This document shows, piece by piece, positions 34,716 through 43,619 of a stretch of DNA of 64,000 bases. The DNA is taken from the NCBI RefSeq assembly GCF_014202995.1, contig NZ_JACHIA010000015.1:88719-152718 (forward strand), read 5' to 3'. This DNA comes from Longimicrobium terrae (GTDB lineage Bacteria > Gemmatimonadota > Gemmatimonadetes > Longimicrobiales > Longimicrobiaceae). Below the pieces are notes generated by a model that did not search any database, had not been told where the DNA came from, and worked only from the letters and a program-made list of their open reading frames with translations. Every line of letters starts with the position of its first letter. Position 1 is the stretch's first letter. The position numbers and the translations under genes were made by a program.

Positions 34716-36482
34716 ATGCATCATGAAACCGCTCTGATCGTCATGCTCGCCGCGGGCTTCGGCCTCGCGTTCGTGCTGGGGATGGCGGCGCACCGCGTGG
34801 GGCTCCCGCCGCTGGTGGGCTACCTGCTGGCCGGCGTGGCGGCCGGCCCGTTCACCCCGGGCTTCGTGGGCGACGCCGGGTTGGCATCGCAGCTGGCCGA
34901 GATCGGCGTCATTCTGCTGATGTTCGGCGTGGGCCTGCACTTTTCGCTCGGCGACCTGCTGGCGGTGCGAAAGATCTCCCTTCCCGGCGCCGTGGTGCAG
35001 ATCGCCGTGGCCACCGCGGCGGGCGCGCTGCTGAGCCGCCTGTGGGGATGGCCGTGGGGGCAGGGCCTGGTGTTCGGCCTGTCGCTGTCGGTCGCCAGCA
35101 CCGTGGTGCTGCTGCGCGCGCTGGAAGAGCGGGGGCTGGTGGATTCGGCGGACGGGCGGATCGCGGTGGGCTGGCTGATCGTGGAAGACCTGGCGATGGT
35201 GCTGGCGCTCGTGCTGCTCCCCGCGCTCGCGGGCCCGCTCGGCGGCACGCCGGCGGAGGGCGAGGGCAGCGTGCTGATGGCGGTGCTGCTGACGCTGGGC
35301 AAGGTGGTCGCGTTCCTGGCCCTGATGTTCGTCGTCGGGCGCCGCGCGGTGCCGTGGCTGCTGGCGCGCGTGGCGCGGACGGGCTCGCGCGAGCTGTTTA
35401 CGCTCAGCGTGCTGGCCGTGGCGCTGGGAATCGCCGTGGGCGCGGCGCTGCTGTTCGGCGTGTCTTTCGCGCTGGGGGCCTTTTTCGCCGGCGTGGTGAT
35501 CAGCGAATCGGACCTCAGCCACCAGGCGTCGGCCGACGCGCTGCCGTTTCAGGACGCGTTCGCGGTGCTCTTCTTCGTGTCCGTGGGCATGCTGTTCGAC
35601 CCCGCGGTGCTGCTGCGGCAGCCGCTTCAGGTTCTGGCCGTGGTCGCCATCATCCTGGTGGTGAAGTCGCTGGCGGCTTTGGGGATCGTGCTCGCCTTCC
35701 GCTATCCCGTGCGGACGGCGCTGGTGGTGGCGGCCAGCCTGGCGCAGATCGGCGAGTTCAGCTTCATCCTGGCGGGACTGGGGATGAGCCTGGGGCTGCT
35801 GACGCAGGAAGGGCACAGCCTGATCCTGGCGGGCGCGCTGCTGTCCATCACCATCAACCCGCTGATCTTTGCGACGGTGGCGCCCATCGAAAAATGGGTG
35901 CGTGCCCGGCCGCGGATCGCGGACCTGCTGGAGCGCCCCGCGGGCGAGTTGGCGGAACTGCCGGCCGACGTGCACGAGGAGGGACTGCGCGATCACGCGG
36001 TGCTGGTGGGGCACGGCCGGGTGGGCGCGCCGGTGGGCGAGGCGCTGGCGGCGGAAGGGATTCCGTACGTGGTGGTGGAGCAGAACCGCGAAGAGGTGGA
36101 AGCGCTTCGTGCGCGCGGAGTTCCGGCGCTGTTTGGAGATGCCAGCCGCCCGGGCATCCTGCACCACGCGCACCTGGAGCGCGCCAGGCTTCTCATCGTT
36201 TCCGCGCCCGATGCGTTCCAGGCGCGGCTGATTCTGGACCACGCGCGCAAGGTGAACCCGGGGATCGACACCGTGGTGCGCACGCACAGCGACGAGGAGC
36301 GCACGCACCTGGAGGCGTCGGGCGTGGGGCGCGCGGTGGTGGGCGAGCGCGAGCTGGCGCTGGCCATGGTGCGATACGCGTTTTCCGCCTTTGGCGTGCA
36401 GGGCGACATGTCCGCCGTGGCCGCCCGCATGCTGCAGCTCGGCGATCCGCACACCGGCCGCAAGCGCAGGCCGACGGCGTGA
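34716..36482 (+). CDS. CPA2 family cation:proton antiporter with RCK domain (Kef/YbaL type)
   Basis: A 588-residue transporter. About 12 hydrophobic segments form the Na+/H+ exchanger domain (1-390) with the conserved LVGYLLAGVAAGP and a VEDLAMVLALVL segment. The C-terminal RCK_N domain (about 425-545) has the NAD-binding motif AVLVGHGRVGAPVGEAL and acidic residue in VVVEQNREEVEALR. It resembles YbaL/KefB-type potassium-efflux systems gated by nucleotides or thiols. No KefG/KefF ancillary gene is adjacent. Confidence 0.93.
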   Translation: MHHETALIVMLAAGFGLAFVLGMAAHRVGLPPLVGYLLAGVAAGPFTPGFVGDAGLASQLAEIGVILLMFGVGLHFSLGDLLAVRKISLPGAVVQIAVATAAGALLSRLWGWPWGQGLVFGLSLSVASTVVLLRALEERGLVDSADGRIAVGWLIVEDLAMVLALVLLPALAGPLGGTPAEGEGSVLMAVLLTLGKVVAFLALMFVVGRRAVPWLLARVARTGSRELFTLSVLAVALGIAVGAALLFGVSFALGAFFAGVVISESDLSHQASADALPFQDAFAVLFFVSVGMLFDPAVLLRQPLQVLAVVAIILVVKSLAALGIVLAFRYPVRTALVVAASLAQIGEFSFILAGLGMSLGLLTQEGHSLILAGALLSITINPLIFATVAPIEKWVRARPRIADLLERPAGELAELPADVHEEGLRDHAVLVGHGRVGAPVGEALAAEGIPYVVVEQNREEVEALRARGVPALFGDASRPGILHHAHLERARLLIVSAPDAFQARLILDHARKVNPGIDTVVRTHSDEERTHLEASGVGRAVVGERELALAMVRYAFSAFGVQGDMSAVAARMLQLGDPHTGRKRRPTA

Positions 36483-36556
36483 TCCGCGCCGGAGGGAATC
36501 GCGCGGGCCGGGCCACGCGGCTTTCATCCGCTGTGGCGTATTCTGGATGGAACGAT

Positions 36557-36597
36557 GATCGGCCGCCGGGCGCGCATGGTGCGCCCGGCGGCCGATC
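36557..36597. terminator. Strong hairpin terminator after the antiporter
   Basis: Nineteen-base perfect arms, GATCGGCCGCCGGGCGCGC and its complement, around a 3-base loop. It separates the antiporter from the convergent peptide gene. Confidence 0.75.
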
Positions 36598-36695
36598 TGC
36601 TTTCCCGCGGCAGCACATGTCAGGTGGCTGCAGCCTCGCCTGCCGAAACGATCTGCCCGTGTTCCTGCTTTGTGGATGAGGGCAGGGGCGATGGA

Positions 36696-36908
36696 TCAGC
36701 AGGCCGGCTTGTACGGGTAGCCGCACGTTTCCACGCAGCTGAATTCATCGCACGTGTTGTAGCCGATCGTACAATTGACCTCGGTGCGAAAGCAGCGGGG
36801 GAGCAGCGTCGCGTGTCCCTGCACGGTTCCACGCACGGGCGACCTCTCCGACTCGGCCACGAACGAATCCACCGTCAGCGCGTCCACGTTCAGCACGATC
36901 TTCTTCAT
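36696..36908 (-). CDS. Lanthipeptide-like (pinensin-type leader) precursor peptide
   Basis: A 70-residue peptide. The leader MKKIVLNVDALTVDSFVAE followed by RGTVQGH resembles the leaders of pinensin-family lanthipeptide precursors of Bacteroidota and Longimicrobium-like bacteria. The presumed core (about 33-70) holds six cysteines (39, 46, 53, 58, 62 and 70) and five Ser/Thr, enough for thioether rings. No LanB, LanC, LanM, protease or exporter is within this window, so modifying enzymes would have to act from elsewhere. The call rests on leader pattern and Cys content. Confidence 0.65.
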   Translation of the reverse strand: MKKIVLNVDALTVDSFVAESERSPVRGTVQGHATLLPRCFRTEVNCTIGYNTCDEFSCVETCGYPYKPAC

Positions 36909-37185
36909 GGGACTGCTCTTGGCAAGGTTCCGGGGCGGATGCGAATGGGTGCCCGAACCTTATCTGATCCCGTCACATTCTGCAACCCGGCTGACGGTGC
37001 AATCCGGTGGAGAATGATGATGGCTCTCCGAGGATGGGATCCGCCCGCGGGCTGAATGACCGCCGCTTACAATCATCCTGAGCCGTATCCGCTCTGAGTC
37101 CACGCGATCACGACGCCTGAAGCTGCGGCCATGCTCCACATGCATTGATCCCACGGAGATTGCTTCCTAGCCGGTAGGCTCGGAA

Positions 37186-39567
37186 TCAGCACCGGACCGA
37201 CGCCCCGAACGCCCGAAGCCGCGGTTCGGCCGAATCGTGGAACTCGCGCCGTTCAAGAAGCCGTGCCATCGGTTCGCGGAACTTGCCTTCGTGAGTCGTC
37301 GCCAGCGCCTCGAACAGGCTGCGCATGGGCGCCGTCAGGTCCGGAAAGGGAGCGGCGTCGCGTGCCCAGTCCAGCAGGTGGCCCTGCAGGCTCTCGCGGC
37401 AATACCGCTGCATCCGGGCATCCACACCGTGCGCGGTCGTGAGGCTCTCGTACAACTCACCCAGAAAGCGCGCCGTATGGCGCACCTCGTCGTTTCCCGC
37501 CGCCACCCACAGGATCAGCGGGTTGCACGCAGCCTGTGAACCGCCGGAATCGACTTCCACCTTGGAGGCCTTGAGCGCGTTCGCGATCCCGTTGTCGTGC
37601 AGGAACATGAGCGCGATCAGCACGCCCGTCTTCCATCCGCCCGCCTCGACCCACTTCAGCAATCCGCGAAACACCGGAATCGCGCCCGCCGTAAGGCACA
37701 GCGACACCAGCGTGCCCTGCACCCCCAGCAGCGTCTCCTTCTTGTTTTCGTAAACCAGCCCCATCAGGTCGCGCAGCAGCCTGTGGCAGGCGATCAGGCT
37801 GTCTCTGTCATCGACGCCGTCCGGCGCGCGCAGTTCGCGCTCCAGGTCCGCCAGCAGCTTTCCCACCTGCTGCATGTCGCCGATGAGAGGCGCCAGGTGC
37901 TCGCGGGCGATTTCACCCAGTTCGCGCATGGCGTGGCTCAGGTCGTGGTCTCCGATCCACGAATACGCCCCGATGGCGGCATGAAGCGCTCCCTGCGGGC
38001 CGTTCCTGCGCAGGTGGCGCAGGTGCCCCAGGCACAGGCTGCGGTACCGCTCGCTTCCGCTTCCAGTCACTCCGTCAAAGAGCGGCCCCACGACGCCGTG
38101 GTGCCGTCCCTTGTCCGAGCGAACCCACCGCTCCAGCAGGGGAAAGGTGACGCGGTGGGGGTCCACCTCGCCAAGGCGCCCCAGGATCTGCGCCGCCAGA
38201 ATCCGGAGCGAGCGCAGGTCGTCCGCGCCATTTTCGGCCAGCTCGCGCAGTCCCGGAAGGATCGTTGTGAGCGCGCGCCGGTGCCGCTCCAGGATGACCG
38301 TCCACAGCCGCTGCGGCGGCGCGCCGTCGCGAAACTGGATTACGTCGCCCAGTGTGCTGGAATCCTTGATGATCTCCGCCCGGCAGCGCCGCAGCAGCCG
38401 CTCTTCGGAGAGCGCGGGATGGATTTCGGCGGAGTCGTCGTCTTCCTCCTCGGACGCGGCCGTAGGGCGCTGGTTCAGGTCGCGCCGCAGCCACTGCCGC
38501 ACCCGCCGGTGCAGCCGGTCAAAATCCATCCAGGCGATTCCCTGCGCGTTCGGTGCGCACTGCGCGAGCGCCAGCGTAAATCCAAAGCTCCAGAACTCGA
38601 AGTCGCGCTCCAGCTCCTGCAGCAGCCACTCGCTGCTGTCGTGAAAGCGCGCGATGGCGTCGTCCAGGCCAAGGTCGGGGCGGAAGTGGTCCACGAAGAA
38701 GTCCACGAACTCCGCCAGCGACGAACTGAAGTGAAACGATTCCAGCAGCGGTTTGCGGCCGGCGCGCAGCGCATCCAGCGGTTCGCGCGCGGCGCCTGCC
38801 GCTTCCAGGGCCTGCAGCTTGTCGTCCAGCCCGCTCTCCAACTGCGTCGGCAGGTGGGGCGGCAGCTCGCGCAGAAAACCCTGCAGGGCCGCGCGGCCGT
38901 GAAAGAGGGCCGCGTCCTTGGGGTCCGCCGTAAAGACCAGATAGGCGTTCTGCTGCCGCAGGCGTGCGGTGAGCTGCTCCCAATCCGCCCGGTCCGTCTT
39001 TTCGAAGAGCCGGGCGAGTTCCGGGTCGGCGCGCCCGAACGGCTTGCGAAAGATGATCACCCGGCCGGCCAGACCCTTGTCCCGCTCCGCCAGGTGGCGT
39101 ACGTCGATGCGCACCTGCCGGTCCAGCGAGTCCGAGACCAGCGTGAGCTTGCTGCACCGTTTGGCCTGCCGAAGCTGGGCGCCTAGGTACAGGGCGGCGG
39201 CAACCTTGCCCGCCCCGCGCTCCGCACTCAGCAGCAGCACCCGCTTTTCTTCCAGATGCGTCACCAGCGTTTCAATCTGCCCGTCCAGGCCGGTGCCCCA
39301 CCCGGCCCCCACCTCGTCGCCGTCTCCCACGTCCAGTCCGTCCCCGCAGGAAAAGCGGCGCACCACGGTGCGGGTCTGCTGAACCAGGTACTGCTCCTGG
39401 ATCCAGGTAGCCCCGTCGGCCAGATTCGTCTGCTTTCCGGCCAGAGTCACCGTGTCGGCGGTGATGTTTCCCTGAATTTCCTGCTCTATTCTGTCCCTTG
39501 AAGCAGGCGGGGCGGATGCGGGATCGGGCGAGGGGATGGGTCCGGCTGTGGGATCCATGTCGGACAT
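37186..39567 (-). CDS. Large STAND-like protein with degenerate P-loop, last gene of the stator locus
   Basis: A 793-residue soluble protein. Residues 1-25 are Pro-rich, and about 30-60 (EQEIQGNITADTVTLAGKQT) look like the short beta-repeat linker found before NTPase domains in some signalling proteins. From about 97 it reads like a P-loop ATPase: LLLSAERGAGKVAAALYLG has the GAGK core (Lys121) but Val where Ser/Thr should bind magnesium. The Walker B strand RVIIFRKPF lacks the acidic pair, and YLVFTADPKD could be sensor 1. After about 260 it is helical to the end, with no recognised nuclease motif. The ATG at 39567 is chosen for GGAG eight bases upstream. It may act as a sensor or scaffold rather than an ATPase. 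Confidence 0.6.
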   Translation of the reverse strand: MSDMDPTAGPIPSPDPASAPPASRDRIEQEIQGNITADTVTLAGKQTNLADGATWIQEQYLVQQTRTVVRRFSCGDGLDVGDGDEVGAGWGTGLDGQIETLVTHLEEKRVLLLSAERGAGKVAAALYLGAQLRQAKRCSKLTLVSDSLDRQVRIDVRHLAERDKGLAGRVIIFRKPFGRADPELARLFEKTDRADWEQLTARLRQQNAYLVFTADPKDAALFHGRAALQGFLRELPPHLPTQLESGLDDKLQALEAAGAAREPLDALRAGRKPLLESFHFSSSLAEFVDFFVDHFRPDLGLDDAIARFHDSSEWLLQELERDFEFWSFGFTLALAQCAPNAQGIAWMDFDRLHRRVRQWLRRDLNQRPTAASEEEDDDSAEIHPALSEERLLRRCRAEIIKDSSTLGDVIQFRDGAPPQRLWTVILERHRRALTTILPGLRELAENGADDLRSLRILAAQILGRLGEVDPHRVTFPLLERWVRSDKGRHHGVVGPLFDGVTGSGSERYRSLCLGHLRHLRRNGPQGALHAAIGAYSWIGDHDLSHAMRELGEIAREHLAPLIGDMQQVGKLLADLERELRAPDGVDDRDSLIACHRLLRDLMGLVYENKKETLLGVQGTLVSLCLTAGAIPVFRGLLKWVEAGGWKTGVLIALMFLHDNGIANALKASKVEVDSGGSQAACNPLILWVAAGNDEVRHTARFLGELYESLTTAHGVDARMQRYCRESLQGHLLDWARDAAPFPDLTAPMRSLFEALATTHEGKFREPMARLLERREFHDSAEPRLRAFGASVRC

Positions 39568-39639
39568 GATTGTCACTCCGGGATATCAAGGAAAATCGAG
39601 GTTGGTCAACGGATTCAGATGAAGCGCGCGGGGGCGGTG

Positions 39640-40746
39640 CTACTCCAGCCGGTCGCGCAGCTGGTCGGGGTCGGCGAGCGCCTTGAGCGCGTCCAGGGCC
39701 GCGCCGCCGGGCGAGGGATCCAGCGCCTGGAGGGCGGAGCGGGCCCGTTCCGCGTAGCGCACCGTGGCGGCACCATCGCCCGCGTCGTCCACCAGCAGCT
39801 CGGCCGCCAGGTGCAGCAACGCGGAGCGCAGGGCCAGCCGCTGTATGCGCCCGCGGACCACGAGGGTCGCGGCCACCACGTCGGCCAGCACCGCCTCCAG
39901 CCCCTTCTCGCCCGCCCCGGTGGAGGCGGGAAGTGCACGCACGCCGCCGGGCGCACCCGGGGCCAGCCTCCCCGGCCAGGCTCCCGTCACCGAGATGGTC
40001 TCGTTCCATCCACCCCCGCCAGCCAGCACCTCGCGGCGCCCCTGGCCCGGAATGCGGTTCATCAGGTCCTCGGCCGTAGCCATGTCGCCCCGGCCCACGG
40101 CACCCGCGGCGGCGTTGTAGATTTCGTCCTCGATCCGCCCCCGGCCGTCCACCCCGCGGACCGTCCGGTCAAGCGCCTCGTCGCGGATCTTCACCAGCTT
40201 GGATTCCATCGCGTCCGGAAGCCGCACCGACAGGCGCAGCGAGCGGATGGCGATGCCGTACGCGCGGGAGATCTCGCGCAGTTCCTCCATGCAGTCTTCC
40301 ACCACCATCCGGGCGTAGTGGGGGAAGTTCTCCCACACCGCCTGCCAGGGAAGCTGCTCCACCTCGCGCTTGATCACCACGCGCGCCTGATCGCGAACCT
40401 TTCGCAGCGGATCGGCGTTGCGTTCCCGCGCCAGCGCACGCGGGTCCGCGACGGAGTAGGCGAGATTGAAGACGACGCGGAACTCGCTCACGTGGTCCGC
40501 CAGGCGCATGCTCTCGGTAAAATCCAGGTGACGTTCCGGCGCGGTGTCCGCCGCGTAGGCGAAGTATTCCGGCTTCCGGCCGAAGAGCACGATTCCGGGT
40601 TTGACGGGTGGCGCACCCGGCAGGAGGACGGAGTGCAGCTTGTCGCCTCCCTCGCCCACGCGCTCGAACACCACCACGGCGTGGCCTTCCAGCGGCTCGG
40701 GGGTGTGCTCCTTCAGCAGGCGATGGTCAAAAGTGAGATTGCTCAT
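39640..40746 (-). CDS. SPFH/band-7-like protein in the stator locus
   Basis: A 368-residue protein. Residues about 60-190 resemble an SPFH (stomatin/prohibitin/flotillin/HflKC) domain: FRVVFNLAYSVADPRALARE, a region with VVIKREVEQLPWQAV, and YGIAIRSLRLSVRLPD follow the usual strand and helix order, including the V-x-DP motif. No N-terminal membrane helix is present, so membrane association would need a partner or lipid anchor. The C-terminal half is Ala/Gly-rich and helical. SPFH proteins form oligomeric rings or cages and organise membrane microdomains. The preceding gene ends eight bases away. Confidence 0.6.
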   Translation of the reverse strand: MSNLTFDHRLLKEHTPEPLEGHAVVVFERVGEGGDKLHSVLLPGAPPVKPGIVLFGRKPEYFAYAADTAPERHLDFTESMRLADHVSEFRVVFNLAYSVADPRALARERNADPLRKVRDQARVVIKREVEQLPWQAVWENFPHYARMVVEDCMEELREISRAYGIAIRSLRLSVRLPDAMESKLVKIRDEALDRTVRGVDGRGRIEDEIYNAAAGAVGRGDMATAEDLMNRIPGQGRREVLAGGGGWNETISVTGAWPGRLAPGAPGGVRALPASTGAGEKGLEAVLADVVAATLVVRGRIQRLALRSALLHLAAELLVDDAGDGAATVRYAERARSALQALDPSPGGAALDALKALADPDQLRDRLE

Positions 40747-40753
40747 CGTGTGT

Positions 40754-41737
40754 TCATCCGGTTGATGATGAATTCGTCATGAACGGTTCTTCGTCCTCGT
40801 CCGCACGGCCCGACGCGAAGGCATCCGGCGCGTACTGCTCCGCGCGGACCCGGCGCACTCCCAGTTCCACCCGGCTCTGCCACAGCATGCGGGTGGCCGC
40901 GCTCCACGGCTCCCCGGCCGGCGGGCGGGCGGCAAGGCGGGCCCGCAGCGAATGCAGCACCACCTCGGCCTCTTCTCCCTCGGCCTCCAGCGCCTGCCGG
41001 AAGCGGGAGCGTGGGGCAAGCTGCGCTTCCAGTTCTTCCGCCACCCGCTCCGCCAGCGCCAGTTCCCCATCCGCCACGAGCGCGTCCGCGGCCTCCAGCG
41101 TTCCATCCGACAACAGATCCGCGGAGGGGTCGGCCAGCAGTCCCCGCGTGGCCGCGCACAGTGCCCGCAGGTTCCGGAACGCCGTCTCCAACGCCACGAC
41201 CCGGTCGGCATCGGTTGTTTCCGCGGGCGCCAGCGCCTCGGCCTGGCCGCGGGCGGCGCGGGCAAGGTACGCCGCCCGGGCGTGCGCTCCTTCGGCCATG
41301 CGCGCGTGGGCGGCCCGCAGCAGCCGGCCGGGCGCGTCCACACACGGAAGCGCACGCAGCCGGGGAACGCGCGCGGCCGCACGCAGCCGCTCCACCGGCT
41401 CCGCGGCCCGCCGGATCGCGGAGTTCGCGTCCAGCACGTCCCGCATGCGGGCCATCCCGGCCCGCGCGCGCAGCAGGTGGGCGAGCGCCAGGCGGAGCGG
41501 ACCTTCTCCGTCCAGTACGCGGCGCGCGGCGCGCAGCGCGTCCTCGTACGCGCCGGGAAGCGCGGGTTCGTGGCGGCGGACCGTGGCGCGATCACCCCCG
41601 AGCCCCTCGTACTCGTCCAGCGCGCGCCGGTACTCCTCCCCCAGCCACTCCTGGCGCACCCGCTCCCGGGACAGGTAGCCGTACTCCTGCCGCCACACCG
41701 CGCGCCGCAGTTCCACCGCTTCCGCGGGCGCGCTCAC
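40754..41737 (-). CDS. Hypothetical alpha-helical protein of the stator locus
   Basis: A 327-residue protein starting at a GTG that overlaps the MotB-like stop (GTGA). It is Ala/Arg/Glu-rich and predicted to be largely helical, perhaps TPR- or coiled-coil-like (ALAHLLRARAGMARMRDVLD, LAERVAEELEAQL), with no signal or membrane segment. I do not recognise a family. Its position between the channel subunits and the SPFH protein suggests it links the stator to cytoplasmic components; that is inference. Confidence 0.6.
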   Translation of the reverse strand: MSAPAEAVELRRAVWRQEYGYLSRERVRQEWLGEEYRRALDEYEGLGGDRATVRRHEPALPGAYEDALRAARRVLDGEGPLRLALAHLLRARAGMARMRDVLDANSAIRRAAEPVERLRAAARVPRLRALPCVDAPGRLLRAAHARMAEGAHARAAYLARAARGQAEALAPAETTDADRVVALETAFRNLRALCAATRGLLADPSADLLSDGTLEAADALVADGELALAERVAEELEAQLAPRSRFRQALEAEGEEAEVVLHSLRARLAARPPAGEPWSAATRMLWQSRVELGVRRVRAEQYAPDAFASGRADEDEEPFMTNSSSTG

Positions 41738-42393
41738 GGCCGCGCGCCCGGCGTACCCGGAGGGGCGCCGCCGGAGAAGTAGATGCGGATTTCGATGCGC
41801 CGGTTCAGGTTGCGGCGGTTCTTGTTCGCGGGGCGGTTGTCGGCGTAGCCGTTCACCGACATGAGCTTCTCGTCCAGGGGCTGCCGCGCGCCGCGCGTCA
41901 GAAAGCGCAGCACGGACGTGGCGCGGGCGGTGGAAAGCTCCCAGTTGTCGTGCGGGTAGTAGGAGCGCCGGGCGGGCACGTTGTCGGTATGCCCTTCGAT
42001 CTGGATCTGCTCGTAGGGGTGCGTGCTGTCCGCATTCACGGAGTGGAACACCCGGGCGAGCCTTCCCAGAAGCCGGCGCCCCTGCGGAAGCAGTTCGTGC
42101 TCGCCGGGAAGAAAGAGCACGCCCTCGCCAAAGCGCACCTGAAGCAGCTTCAGGTCGGCGATGTACCCGATCTGTCCGGCGGCGATCTCGGGGGCGAACT
42201 CCCTTTCCAGGATGCCGGAGAACTGCGACTGCTTCTGGCGGGCGACCGCGAGTTGCGCGCTGGCGGAACTGAAGTTCTGCTCCACGAAGTAGATGAGGAG
42301 AAAGAACATCAGCAGCGACGTGAGCATGTCGATCATCGCCGGCCAGTAATTGATGCGCGTGTGCAGCGTGGAGGAAACCCGGACCGTGCTCAT
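41734..42393 (-). CDS. MotB/ZorB-like stator subunit with OmpA peptidoglycan-binding domain
   Basis: A 219-residue inner-membrane protein. A single N-terminal helix (about 16-37) carries Asp22 in PAMIDMLTSLLMFFLLIYF, the position of the proton-binding Asp of MotB (Asp32) and ZorB. After a short plug-like segment an OmpA_C domain (about 85-206) has GHTDNVP (134-140), NWELSTARA and the NRRI tail (197-200) that bind diaminopimelate of peptidoglycan. A very strong ribosome site (AAAGGAGG) precedes the ATG, suggesting high translation. With the gene at 42408 it forms a 5:2-type ion channel, as in MotAB, ExbBD and ZorAB; the family relation is established, the partner system is not. Confidence 0.88.
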   Translation of the reverse strand: MSTVRVSSTLHTRINYWPAMIDMLTSLLMFFLLIYFVEQNFSSASAQLAVARQKQSQFSGILEREFAPEIAAGQIGYIADLKLLQVRFGEGVLFLPGEHELLPQGRRLLGRLARVFHSVNADSTHPYEQIQIEGHTDNVPARRSYYPHDNWELSTARATSVLRFLTRGARQPLDEKLMSVNGYADNRPANKNRRNLNRRIEIRIYFSGGAPPGTPGARP

Positions 42394-42407
42394 GAATCCT
42401 CCTTTCG

Positions 42408-43619
42408 TCAGAAGATGAGGACGGCCAGGAACACCATCCCGCACACGCCGCCCAGAGCCACGACGGGGTTCCGGCGCACCTCACCCACGGCGTCCGCCGC
42501 CAGTCCGCCCAATTCGGAGACCAGTGCCCCCCATCCGGCCCGCCGTTGGGAGCCTCGCGTTGGATCGTGCGCGCGGCGCCGCGCCGCCTCCTCCAGCGCC
42601 AGGGCACTCCGCGTGAGCGCGGCGCTGACCTCCGCCATCTGCGGGGCCAGGGCGACGACGGCGCCGGCGGACTCCTCGTCCGGGCCGCGGGCGGCGGCCT
42701 GCAGGGCCAGCGTGCGCAGGCTTTCCACCGTGGTGCCGAACGCCTCCTGCATCCCCATGTGCAGTTCGGCGTTTCGCTCCTGCGCACGCGCCACGTCCCC
42801 CAGCTTTTCAAACGATTCGGCGAGCTGCAGCGACAGCTTTTCCATCGCCGTTTCGTCCTCTACCGCCGGAACCGTGGCGGGAAGGAGTTCGGCCACGGTA
42901 AAGCGCTCCAACTGGTCGTAGAACGCAGACTGGGCACGCGCCAACAGGAAGTTGAGGAACGACACCGTAATCGCGCACGCCAGCCCCACCAGCGTGGTGA
43001 CGAACGCCGTCTTCTTGCTGGCGATGATGCTTCCCAGGCTGGCGCTGGCCTCCATGAAGCCGCCCGCGGCGGGAACGCCGTTCCCCGGCATCACTCCCTG
43101 CATCTGCAGCAGCATCATGCAAAGGCCGATGAAGGTGCCCAGCATGCCGCCCATGGTGCACAGGTCCACCGCGTACCCGGGAAACGCCAGTCCCGGCCGG
43201 GCGTTTTCCCGCATGATCGTCATCTGCTGAAGCGCGTCCACGTTCACCCGCACGCGCGCCAGCTTCATGCGCGCCAGCTCCGCGAGGCGGTCGCCGATGA
43301 GTGATTCCTCGCGCGGCGCGCTCTGCTGCAGCAGCTCCAGCGGCACCAGTTCGGGAGCGCGGCGGACCGTCTCCGCCGTTTCCTCCTCCGCGTCTTCTTC
43401 CTTCGGGCCCTCTTCGTCGGCCTGGTCCTTCTCGCGAGCGCGCACCAGCGCAGCCCGCACGGCCCGCAGCGCGCCCGTTTCGCGGACGCGGTAGCGGGTA
43501 ACGTGGGACCACGCGGTCCACCCCGCCGCCACGCCCAGCCCCAGCAGGAGCAGGGTGAACAGGCGGCCCAGACCGCTGTTGCCCTGCCAGATCAGATAAA
43601 AAAGCCCGTGCTCAGTCAT
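42408..43619 (-). CDS. MotA/TolQ/ExbB/ZorA-like proton channel subunit
   Basis: A 403-residue membrane protein. Helices lie at about 18-37, 150-174, 203-227 and 383-402. The core motif MGGMLGTFIGLCMMLLQM followed by SKKTAFVTTLVGLACAITVSFLNFLL is the TolQ/ZorA-type channel signature. The cytoplasmic part between helices 1 and 2 is acidic and charged (DQADEEGPKEEDAEEE), and about 150 residues after helix 3 are helical and could form a tail like that of ZorA, though shorter, ending unusually in a fourth helix at the very C-terminus. Its ATG overlaps the preceding stop (ATGA). Confidence 0.85.
   Translation of the reverse strand: MTEHGLFYLIWQGNSGLGRLFTLLLLGLGVAAGWTAWSHVTRYRVRETGALRAVRAALVRAREKDQADEEGPKEEDAEEETAETVRRAPELVPLELLQQSAPREESLIGDRLAELARMKLARVRVNVDALQQMTIMRENARPGLAFPGYAVDLCTMGGMLGTFIGLCMMLLQMQGVMPGNGVPAAGGFMEASASLGSIIASKKTAFVTTLVGLACAITVSFLNFLLARAQSAFYDQLERFTVAELLPATVPAVEDETAMEKLSLQLAESFEKLGDVARAQERNAELHMGMQEAFGTTVESLRTLALQAAARGPDEESAGAVVALAPQMAEVSAALTRSALALEEAARRRAHDPTRGSQRRAGWGALVSELGGLAADAVGEVRRNPVVALGGVCGMVFLAVLIF

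Noticed and set aside
37597..39186. Large plus-strand open frame inside the stator-locus NTPase gene
   Set aside because: Antisense shadow with no ribosome site; the minus-strand frame has the P-loop and operon context.
42408..43619. MotA-like gene as part of a flagellar motor
   Set aside because: No flagellar, chemotaxis or Tol-Pal gene is nearby, and the partner genes are unrelated to motility.
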